This document shows positions 22,016 to 34,100 of a DNA stretch of 64,000 nucleotides, piece after piece. The position numbers and the translations under genes are program-made. Source of the DNA: Maylandia zebra (taxonomy: Eukaryota > Chordata > Actinopteri > Cichliformes > Cichlidae). Position 1 is the first letter of the stretch, and each line of letters begins with the position of its first letter. The stretch is from positions 20,020,033-20,084,032 of the forward strand of contig NC_135170.1 in NCBI RefSeq assembly GCF_041146795.1, read 5' to 3'. The notes under the pieces were generated by a model, which saw only the letters and a program-made list of their open reading frames with translations, had not been told where the DNA came from and searched no databases.

Positions 22016-24897
22016 CTGCATGCCAGAAAGAGAGAACTGGTTATAATCAGCTTCAGAAAAAGCAGATGCTTCATTTGCATTCATGCCATTTGTGTTGTCA
22101 AGACGGTTCAGTCAAACGCTGTCACAGTTTCTCGTTTATACTAGAAAATTGTCAGTTTTATTTTAAGTTTGGAACAGATCGGCGCTCACACCAATCATAG
22201 GTAATTTAACACTTAGATATTTGAAATTGTCACCTCAGAGAAACATCAACTCTATCGGCATTTGACACCTCTCTCTCTCTGTCTCTCACAAACATGAAAC
22301 AATTTTATTAACTCTGCATAAGTAACATTTATCACCAGTGAAGAGGGTGTGCAACACAATGACAATGACACAGCTCATATTGAGCTGTAAATACAAGGCA
22401 AAATCATCTGTAATAGCTGACCTGCAAAGGCAAAAAACATCCCAGCAGGCCGGAGCAGATAGTCCCGCCCTTTCCCAAAGGAGAAGATTACACACAGGGT
22501 GCCCAGGATCATGAAGAACAGACTGAAGATGGCAATGGCTGCTGCTGAGATATTGTACTCTGCAGAAAGAGAAGAAAAAAATTAGTAGAAATTAGTAAGA
22601 AGTAGATGAACGAAAAGGGGAAACGAAGAGAGGGAAAAATACAGTAAACACGGTCGTCTTTGAGAGCAGGGGAAGAAGAGAAAGTGGAGGTGATTAAAAA
22701 CCGAGACAGTGGGTAGGAACAGAAGGGGAGGATTACAGTATCGTTTACATAATAATTGTTTCAGTATTGCGCTCAGCCGAGTTGTGTCACAGATAATTAG
22801 CCTTTAAATTAGCCCCACTTTTAAAACAACAGCCATTTATCCAAACTGGCAATAATGCCGCTTGCATGACAGATAAGATACTGAAGGCTTATAACAAGAT
22901 GATTAGAACTTGTCGCTCTCTTCCCGCCCTCTTTTATTTTGTCTGTTTTCCAGATAAAGACAATCTATTCTTTTCTTCTCTGTAACACTCCAGCTGTGAC
23001 TCAAATGATCCTTGGAGCGTCCTATTCCATTTCAGCACCCTGGCTGGGGAATAACACCGAGTGTAAAACAACCTTACACTCCGTCTTTCCAGTGCAGGTT
23101 GTTTTTCAGGACTTTTGTCTGTGTGTATGAAGGTATGTGAATGCATCCCAGTGTTTGTACATTTCAGACACAGTTACCTGTTTGTGCCTCACTGCTGAAC
23201 AGGTGTTTTCAGACAGTCTGAATTTGATGTTGTTTCTTGTATTTTATTCTACGTAAAGTTTTCTGTTATAATTTCTTTTTAGACTTTAAAAAATATCATA
23301 TATATTGTTTATTGCATTTGGGGTTTTTTTGGTCTCAGTGTTGTAAGTGATGTTTCCAGCCATACTTGTATGAAACATATTATAAATGCCTTTACATGGA
23401 GTCATATAAGCACCATAATAAAGCATGAATCTGTAGAAGTCAAACACGACTCAATACACCATAAAAATCCACACATAAAGCAGCAACTATACCCATAAAT
23501 ATTTTACATATTTTTTCATGTATTTCTGCACATATTATTATCATATGAAAGTATATTTATCTTGTATTATTCTACTACAAGATAAAACTATGAATTCTTG
23601 TTTTTCCCATTCATCTATTTTTTAAAATATTCTTGATATTAGCAAATTTCATTAGTGTTTACAGGGTACTGTAAATGTCCTGCCCTGTCTTTACACTATA
23701 TGGACAAAAGTACTTGGCAAGCTACAAATTAAACCTACAGGAGCTGCTCAGCCATTCAAACCCCTGCTACGAAGCTCCTGGCAGACAGTTTTGCCAGTGT
23801 TAAGGCTGCAGGAGGTTTGTGACTCTGCAGTCTTTGAGTCAGCAGAGTAACGGTGACTTATACACACCATGGCAACCCTGGTTTGCCTATTTGTGGCTAA
23901 ACACTTCCATATAACACAGCACTCAGTTGGTGATGGAAAATCTAGGAAGAGAGAAATTCAATGTGCTTTTTAGAGTGACCCATTTTTTAATAGATGTTTG
24001 TAAAGGCTGACTTCATGGCTAGATGCTTGATTTCATACACCTATGGAGATGGGACCTAAAGCACCTGAATTAAAAAAAATATATAGTGCATACTGTGTAG
24101 TGCATATATACATATACTGTACCCGTGGAGCGTACCTATAACGTTTATCTAAAGCAGTGTTCTCTAAATGTATATCTTTATGTCTGTGTGCAGTGTGTCT
24201 TTCTCTCTACCTGAAGTTAAAAGCATCAGCTTGTCATCATAAGAAGAGAGTCGCTTTTTCACTGAATCACATTTACTTTGAAAATACAAAAGGGATAAAA
24301 AGATCAAATCTGAGGCTGTAGAAGATTCATTTCTCATCTGATTTCTGAGTGAAATGGTGTGCATTGTATTTATGTTAAAGCTTTATCTTATTATATGGAA
24401 AGTCAAAAGGCAAACCACAGCGTTCTGCCTGTTTTTTTCAGAGTTGGATGCTGTTGTAACACATGTAGCCTGTGTGGCTTTGAGGAAACACCCACCTTTC
24501 TGGGTCTTGACTTCAAAAACTTCAGCTTCCTCCCCTGACGTAAAGTGTTTGAAGTAGGAGCAGTTTTTTGCTGCAGAGTAAGAAAGGATGGGGAAAAGAG
24601 GTGAGAGAGAAAGAAAGAGGGGAGATGAAACAGGAGGGTGAGACAATAGTGCTGACTGAATCCTTGTAGTCTGTTAAATCAAATCAAATCACTTTTTTAT
24701 TGTCACATCACATGTGCAGGCACACTGGCACAGCACATGCGAGTGAAATTCTTGTGTGCGAGCCCCACAAGCAACAGAGATGTGCAAACACAACAACACA
24801 AACGAGCAAAATACAAGAATGGCCAACCTGAAACTAATAAATATATGTACAATATATAATAGTGTATGCATTTCTGGATGTGTATACTAAATATTTT

Positions 24898-24952
<55 letters not shown>

Positions 24953-24990
24953 ACATTTTTACAAATTAAATAGTAAAAAAAATAAAATAA

Positions 24991-25024
<34 letters not shown>

Positions 25025-28000
25025 TATATAAAATATACAGAGTTGAATATGTGCAAAACAAGTGGCATTTATATACAGTGTGGAGTGCATAATGTTGAAG
25101 TTCCAGTAGTGAAGCTGAGGTGTCTATGACGTGTTCAGCAGTCTGATGGCCTGATGGAAAAAGCTGTCTCTCAGTCTGCTGGTACGGGACCGGATGCTGC
25201 AGAACCTCCTTCCTGATGGAAGCAGTCTGAACAGTTTATGGCTGGGGTGACTGGAGTCCTTGATGATCCTCCCCGCTTTCCTCAGGCACCGCTTCCTGTA
25301 GATGTCTTGGAGGGAGGGAAGCTCACCTCCAATTATCCGTTCAGAGCACCGCACTACTCGCTGGAGAGCTTTGCAGTTGTAGGCGGTGCTGTTGCCATAC
25401 CAGGTGGTGATGCATCCAGTGAGGATGCTCTCAATGGCACAGTGATAGAAGGTCCTGAGGATGCGGGGGCTCATGCCGATCCTTTCAGTCTCCTGAGAAA
25501 GAAGAGGCGCTGCTGGGCCTTCTTCACTGTTTTGTTTGTGTGTACTGACCACGTAAGATCCTCAGCCAGGTGTACGCCAAGGAACCGGAAGCTGCTCACT
25601 CTCTCCACAGCAGCGCCGTTGATGGTGATGGGGGTGTGTACTTCTCTGCACCTCCGGAAGTCCACTATCAACTCCTTTGTCTTTGCGACGTTGAGGGTGA
25701 GATGGTTGTCTTGACACCAGTGGGTCAGGGCACTGACCTCCTCCCTGTAAGCCGTCTCATCACCGTTGGTGATAAGACCCACCACTGTAGTGTCGTCCGC
25801 AAACTTCACAATGATGTTGGAGCTGTTAGTGGCTGTGCAGTCGTAGGTGTAGAGTGAGTACAGGAGAGGGCTCAGTACACACCCCTGTGGAGCACCAGTG
25901 TTCAGTGTGACGGGGGATGAGGTGATGCTGCCCAGTCTGACCACCTGGCGTCTGTCAGACAGGAAGCTAAGGATCCAGCTGCAGAGGGAGCTGCTCAGTC
26001 CTAGATCCTGCAGTTTCCTGTCCAGCTTCGAGGGAACGATGGTATTGAATGCTGAGCTGTAATCTACAAACAGCATCCTCACATACGTGTCTCTCTTCTC
26101 CAGGTGTGACAGGGCAGTGTGTAGTGTCAGGGCTATGGCATCATCAGTGGACCTGTTGTGGCGGTATGCAAACTGTAGAGGGTCCAGTGAGTCGGGTAGT
26201 GCAGAGCAGATGAAGTCCCTGACCAGCTTCTCGAAGCATTTGCTCACGATGGGGGTCAGGGCTACAGGTCGCCAGTCGTTTAATGAGGAGATGGTGGAGG
26301 ATTTGGGTACAGGGACGATGGTGGCCATTTTGAAGCAGGCTGGGACTACAGACAGAGAGAGGGAAAGGTTGAAGATGTGCGTGAACACTCCAGCCAGCTG
26401 AGCCGCGCATGACCTGAGGACGCGGCCGGGAATCCCGTCCGGACCAGTAGCTTTGCGTGCGTTCACCTTCCTGAAGCACTTCCGCACATCCTCCTCAGAC
26501 ACAGTGTGCGCACTGACGTCATCCGCGGTGCGCACACTGTCCGGTCTCATGGTGTTCGCTGTGTCGAATCTAGCGTAGAATACGTTTAGATCCTCACACA
26601 GAGAGGCCGTGGTCTGCGGTGTGCTGGTTTTCCCTCTAAAGTCTGTGATCGTGTTTAGTCCCTGCCACATACTCCGAGGGTTGTCAAACTGTTGTTCCAC
26701 CCTGTCCCTGTACTCACGTTTGGCTGCTTTGATCGTCTTCCGGAGTTGGTAATGTGCGTGTTTGTAGTCCGATGTGTTCGCGGAGGCAAAGGCGGTGTTC
26801 CGTGCCGCCAGTGCCGCGCGAACATCTCCGTTAATCCAGGGTTTTTGATTTGGGAAGGATTTGACTGTTCTGGATGGGACGACATCTTCCACGCATTTCC
26901 TGATAAATCCACAGACTGAGTCTGTGTATTCATCAATGTCTCTGGCGGCCACGTGAAACATTTCCCAGTCCGCGTGATCAAAACAGTCCCGCAGCGCAGA
27001 CTCCGATTGGTCCGTCCAACAGTGCACCGCCCTCCGGGTCGGAGCTTCCTGTTTCAGCTTCTGCCTGTAGGCGGGCAGGAGCAGGATGGAGCAGTGATCT
27101 GATTGGCCGAATGGGGCGCGGGGGAGGGCTTTGTACGCATCCCGGAAAGAGGTGTAACAGTGGTCGAGTTGCCGGTTTCCACGTGTGTTGAAAAGGATGT
27201 GTTGATGGAGTTTTGGTGAGACTTTCTTCAGGTTTCCCTTATTAAAGTCTCCGGCTGTGATAAACGCTGCCTCTGGGTGTGCGGTTTCCTCGCTGCTGAT
27301 CGCGCTGTACAGTTCCCTGAGTGCACGGTCAGTGTCGGCTTGTGGGGGAATGTAAACAGCCGTAATAATCACTGCTGTAAATTCCCTCGGTAGCCAGAAT
27401 GGCCGGCACTTAATCATCAGGTACTCCAGGTCCGGTGAGCAGAAGGATTTGACCGGGTGCACGTTCGCATAATCACACCAGCTGTTGTTGATCATGAAAC
27501 ACACACCACCGCCTCTGCTTTTCCCAATAAGATCCTGTGACCTGTCCGCGCGGTGCACAGAGAACCCCGGCAGTTGTATTGCGGAGTCCGGTACTTGTCC
27601 GATAGCCAGGTTTCTGTGAGGCAGATCACGCAGCAGTCCCGCATCTCTCGCTGGAATGAGATCCGTGAACGAAGCTCGCACAGCTTGTTCTCCAGAGACT
27701 GCATATTAGCCAGTAATAAACTGGGTAACGGTGGTCTGTAAGTGCGCCGTCTCAGTCGAACCAGAACGCCAGATCTTCTCCCTCTGCGTCGGCGTTTGCG
27801 GCCTCCAGGGCCAGAGAACAAAGGCGTCTCAGGTGAGATGAATGGGGGGTCTGCAAACGGAGCGTCCGTGTTGCAAAACTTGAACTCCGGAAAGTTATAA
27901 GAAAGACCGTCTTTTATGTCCAGTAAGGTTTGTCGGTCGTACACAAGGAGACAAGTGCTGCTCGTGAAAAAATAAAGGAAAAGTAAAATTAAACACAGAA

Positions 28001-28082
28001 GAAAGCCGTTGCTTGGGGGAGCTCGCGACGAGGCTGCCATACTCGGCGCCATCTTAGAAAACCATATGAATTAATTACACAA

Positions 28083-28153
<71 letters not shown>

Positions 28154-31100
28154 TGGTTTGCTATCCTCGTGGGGACATCCCATTGACATAATGCTTTCCC
28201 TAGCCCCTAACCCTAACCATCCAAAATGAATGCCTAACCCTGACCCTTACCCTAAACCTAACCATAACCTAATTGTAACCCTGACACTAAAACCACATTT
28301 TGAGTGTGAAAATTGCTTTCAACCCCGAGGGGACCTGGATTTTGGTCCCCACGGTGCAGAAACTCCCCACCAGTATAGTAAATGTCAGATTTTGGTCCCC
28401 ACACACGCACACGCGCACATACATATACAAAACTATGACAAACTAAACAGGGATTGTGGTTTGTTGCATTTCTACTAACCTAAACCTAGTTTTTGTCCAT
28501 GCTGTGCTTTAAACTAACTTATTTATCAGCTATTATTCTATCAATAGACTTTATGAAACTCATGCCTTATGTATCTAGAACTAATTTCACACGCATGAAA
28601 CACCTGATAATCATACTATACTGTAACTTGTAACTTTTTTGGAAGTTAATTATTGTTAATATAAATCTGTGTTTTGTGTTCATATACAATGTTCTTGATT
28701 TATTACTTCTAACGAGCAGTATTCTGGACTTAAATCTTTATGTCCCTTTGCTGTGAAGGATGGCAATTTTCACAGTACAGTCTGTGGGATGCTCTAACGA
28801 CTCCAGTCCACACCAGAGCTGCCGATTGATCACACTGACAAAGCTGAACAGCTTCCACCTACGTAGATCTGGTAGCAAGGTAACATTACTGACTGACATT
28901 TTACAGTTATGACTGATACACTACATTAAATGGTGCATAAGACTATTGTGAGCACACAGTGCTCACAATAGCAAATGTTTCTTTTTGTAATACTGTTGTG
29001 ACAATGAACATCTAAACATCTAAACTCTGTGTGTGGCTATATGTAAAGTGGCAGCCCACAAGGGAGGTTGAGAATGAAGATCCTGTGGGACTTCTAGATG
29101 CAGATGGATCCAGATACAGATGATCAAGCTGATGATGGCTAACCAAGTGTGCATAGTAGTAGTTGACAAGCAGAGGAAGAAGGTCATAGTGACAGATGTA
29201 GCTATAACGAATCATAGCAACATCAGAAAAAAGGAAGATGTAAAGTCTGAGAAGTGCCAAGGGTGAGTGGTTCCATCAGATCCCACAAACGACATCTGAG
29301 ATCTCTGTCCAGTAGAGCACAGTCCTAGGAACAGCAAAGATGCTGTGCAGGACCCTTAAACTCTCATGCCTCTGGCAAAAGACCCGTGTTTGAAGGATTA
29401 AGATTGCCCACAGGGTGAGTGGAAAATCTGATATATATTGCAAATAAAATGCTGTTAGGCTTTTAGGCATGTACATATTGTCAAGAAAACATACTAAAGC
29501 TCAAACTGAATAGGAATAAAAAGGAAATCGAAGGAACAGATGGGCTGGTCTACTGGCATTTTCTCACACAACCATTTCTATGATTCGCAGAGAATGTCCA
29601 AAAAAGAGAATATATCCAGTGCCCTGGGTGAAAATGTCTCATCGATGCCAGAGGTCAAAGAAACTTGTTACAAACAAGGTATGCAGAAGAGCACTCTGAC
29701 CACACAACACATTGAGCCATGACGCAAATAGACTACAGTAGACAATTTATATGGGCTCATCAAAACTGGAGAATAGAAGATTGGAAAAACTTTGTCTGGT
29801 CCGATGAGTCTCGGTTTCTCCCCCGAAATTCAAATGGTCAAGTCAGAATCTGACATAAACACCATGAAAGCATGGAGCCTTCCTGCCTTAGTTCAAAGTT
29901 TCAAACTGCTGCTGGTGGTGTAGTGCAGTGGGGGAAAGAGAAAGAAAGTAAGAGCTGATACTTTAACTTGTGTTCTTACTGTCTTGGAGCAGCTGTGACC
30001 ACATAATTTCCTTCCGGATTAATAAAGAATTCAGTTTCTGATTAATTTCTTGGCGCACCTTCGGTCCCTTAGTACCAACTTCGCAGTATTTAAACACCAC
30101 AGCCCACCTGAGTATTCTTGCTGACCATGCCCATATGGAAAAGTTATATATATAAATCCTATAAAGTTTGTATCTGTCTTGTGTGAAACTTGTATGAAAA
30201 GCATACAAGAGTGAAAACAGATATAAGATCCCTTGGAAAAATTATATAAATGAAACTTGTATGTTTTGGATACTTACTAAAACAATATATGAAAGTAATG
30301 AGAAAGTGGCCCCTTTCATGAATAAATCATATAAGCCTTACATGAAGTAGGCCACATCTGATGCAAGTCAAGATTTTTCTTTTTCTTTTCCATATGGGTG
30401 TCCACCCATTTATGACCACAGTGTACCCACCTTTTAATGGCTGCTTCCAGGAGGATATTGAATCACTCAGATCATCTCAAACTGATTTCCTGAACATGAC
30501 AATGACTCCACAGTCACCAGATTTCAGTCCAATTGTGCATCTTTGGGATGTGGTAGAACAGGAGATTTGGATCATGGATGTGCTGCAGACAAATCTGCAA
30601 CAACTGTGTGATGCAATAATGTCAATACGGACAAAATCTCTGAGGAATGTTTCCAGGACCTTATTGAATCTATGGCATGAAGAATTAAGGCAGCAATGAA
30701 GTCAAAACGAGGTCCAACCTAGTACCAGCTAGGCATACCTTATAAGGTGGCTGGTGAATTTATGTAAATTAAATAAAAAGAAAGTAGTCCCAAGTTTGCT
30801 TCTTTCTTTTACAGGTAAGCTAATTTAGACTGTAAAATGCTAGCATTCTCCAAATTAATGCTAAGTGGTCGATTAAGGACATATGAAAACAATTCAAAAA
30901 CAAACAAACAAACTTAGATGTATAAATAAGAAACAGCCCTCCATGTCGTTTGATGGTGACCACTACAAAAAGGTTAGCGTCAAATATTCTCTGCTGCACG
31001 GTTCTGTGGCGTCCTTAATACTCACAACACTTAAAAAATCAACAATGATAATGGCTGAAGTTCCTCTTTGGCTTTATGATCCCAGTGTGCTCAACACCCC

Positions 31101-34100
31101 CTCCAAGTCATAGCAGTGTTCTGTGGCGTGCCATCATCTTAGAATAAAGTTTATACTTAAATCCTTCACTGTCTCCCCTGTTGGCTGTATTCCTCTGAAA
31201 TGAGTTCACACCGATTTCTACAAGGGAATGATGCATCTCTGCACTTTGCTTGCCCAAACTCTGCTCCTTTGACCACAATCTTCAAAATAACCTCATAGCT
31301 GTAGAAAAATGATTCCTGGGTGCAGTCATTTCCCACACATTTATCTATTTGTTGCCTCTGAAGGCAGCTTGGCTGAGAGCGAGAGGTGGAGTGGACCTTA
31401 AAGGCCAAGCGAGTGTCCCTTCGTTCCCTTCTCGCTGAGATTAAACCCATAAAGCAGACAGGTGCTTTCTCTGTCTACACAGAGATGGACAATGTTTGTG
31501 TGCCGGTGTCTGCCTATATGTCTGCGTGTGTGTGTGCATGTACTACGTGTGTGTACCAGGCAACAGTGGGGCTGTTTGTTACTCGGGATGAGAAAGAATC
31601 ACTAAAGAGGTAACCTAGCAACAGGCTGCTGCAGGTCTTGGCTAGCCTGAATGCTATTTGCACATGTAAAAGCATATCAAAAGGACTGTGCTCGTATGTG
31701 TGAGCGTGTGCATGGGTGTGTGTGTGTGAGGCTGGAGGTGGGGCCGAGGTCAAAGAGCAGCACAGACATTATACAGATATTATTAAAACAATATATTATA
31801 TAATACACAATAAATTCTTTTTATCGGTCATCTCTCATTAAGCGTTTTTATCTCTGAGGCTAATCTAATCTGACTTAATATGTGTTTGTGTGGCTGTGAG
31901 ATTTTCTCCTGTCTCTCTGAAGACCATTATCTGCCTTCCACACAAAGATAAGACAAATAAAAGACCCTTAGAATTACGCAAAGAAGCTCCAAAAGACAAA
32001 ACCGCTCTTTAATTGTTTTATCCTGATTGAGAGTTTCAATGTTGAAAGTCATAAAAAATGGTTGTTGCTAGTCCTCTGAAGCTTCCCCGTCTGTTTGCAG
32101 TTTATGTGGATAACAGTGATTTATCCCCTGAAATTTGCTGCACTTTTAAGTAAGTCTTTGATTTCAGTCTGTTTTCTTCTATTAGCTGTCACTAGCTGCT
32201 CGTCAAAAAAACAAAGTTGAATATTGTCCAACTGCTGCCCCCTAAGCGCCAGACATTCGCAGACATTTTTATAGCCTGTGTTGTGTTTTCAGGCTGTTGC
32301 AGACTTGAATTCAGACAGATACTTCCAATAATTAAGTGTTGATTAGAGATCTAAAACATCTCATCATACAAACACAGCGAGTCAGGTTGAACCCGGTTCA
32401 AAAGCAAAGTTCAGTAGATGCTTGATCACACCTAGCTGTCTACATTCATCTAATGCATTAAACTGATATTTTGTTTATTGTGAAATGGTCATAATGACAC
32501 AGCCACTCCATTTCAACATAATAAATAGACTTGAGAACGCTGGATACTTTCTCTGCTTTGGGCCAGATTCTGCAAACCCTATAGACTGTAAAGTATATAG
32601 TCACGATGCTGCTTTTACATGAGCAAGACAGCTTGGAGAAATAGCTTAACAATCTAGATGGAACACAAATGGTGACAATACAAAGTCATTAAAGAGCAAT
32701 GTATTGTTTTTCCCTCCAGTGTGGGCAGGATTTAACAGTGCTCAGTCTCCATTCTAACAAGCTGATGACCTCTGTGGAAAGCATGGAAATAATAGAGCCT
32801 CATTGTTAATGTTGCAGCATGGAGCTGTAGCTACGCACAATGTTACGACACTTTCAATTAAAATTTAATCTAATTCCAGTAACCCTTGGGGAGTGAAAGT
32901 TTATGAAACACACTGTAGCACACAACTATAAGTGGGATTTATGTATTTTAAAAATAATACACAGATGTATGTGCAATAAATCTGGAAAAATACAGGTTGA
33001 TGGTTAACAAACTAAGTCATCATTATGACTTGTATACCTAGTACCTAACAGATATTTCACATTATGATCTTTCAACTGCATTTTTTATAATGTAAAAGCT
33101 TTAACAGAACTTGTTTGTAGCTTCAAAGTTAAATCAGAGCCTCAGATTTTTTGTTGTTGTTGCAAAAGTAGCATGCCAGTCTCCACATAATCATTTTTGT
33201 TACATTATGTGATTTGCTGATTCATTGAACGAAAAAAAAAGATCATACCACATAACTAGAAAAACTCAAAGTGTTAGAAGATGAAAAGTCCAGAGAATAA
33301 ATCTCTCTTTTCCTCATTGCTTAAAACAGACAGAAGACAGGGCGGGCAGCTCAACACATTTTCTATCCGAGGTGTCAAAAGCCGCCGGCATCGTGGAGAT
33401 ATGCATACGTGATTCATCAAAACAATTTAACCGCACTGCTGCTTTGTGCGTGCCAAAAAATTGTAACTTCTGTTGCCAAGTTACGGTTACCCTGTTGTTA
33501 GTATGATTGCAATCCAGCACAAACATTAACATTTTGAATTTTAGCAAAAGCACGCTGCCCACAAATAGTTTAAAAAAAAACCCAAATCAAGCACGATGGT
33601 TAATCTAAACAGTGAGCATTCACAGAAGAAGAGAACATCTGGGTGCGTATCATCGACCTTGCAGTCAGGGTAATGTGGAGATTTAGTTCCAGGGGAGAGT
33701 GATTAGGACGAGCTATCGCCTGTCATTTTAGTTTCACCTCTTTCCATTAAACTCTGCTGCTGCCACCTTCTATCTTTGATGTTCAGCTTCCAATTTACCC
33801 ATTCCTTACTCTTCATCCTCCTCGCTCTACCTGTCACTATGCCCGTTTCTTTCTTCCACCTTAGCTCTTCCTTTCAGTCTTCCCCCAGTTAAGCATTCCT
33901 GTGGTTTTTGCACTACGGTTAAACAGAATTGCTTCTATGTTTTTAAACATAATAATCTAGAAGATTGTACAGAATTTGCTGCAGGATTGTCAAAGAAAAC
34001 ATAATATTAGGTAATTAGGAAACTGTTCTGGTTTTCTAGCTAAACAGAGCGACCGGGTAGTTCTGGGTCAATGTGAATGGGATGTATCATGGTGGTATTT

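Noticed and set aside
24703..25068. 121-codon minus-strand frame rich in Ile and Thr-His repeats
   Set aside because: It is the translation of (GT)n and (AAT)n microsatellites within the LINE 3' UTR.
28200..28290. CCCTAA-rich tract as a chromosome end or interstitial telomere
   Set aside because: The units are degenerate and belong to a dispersed repeat that recurs at 52500-52768.
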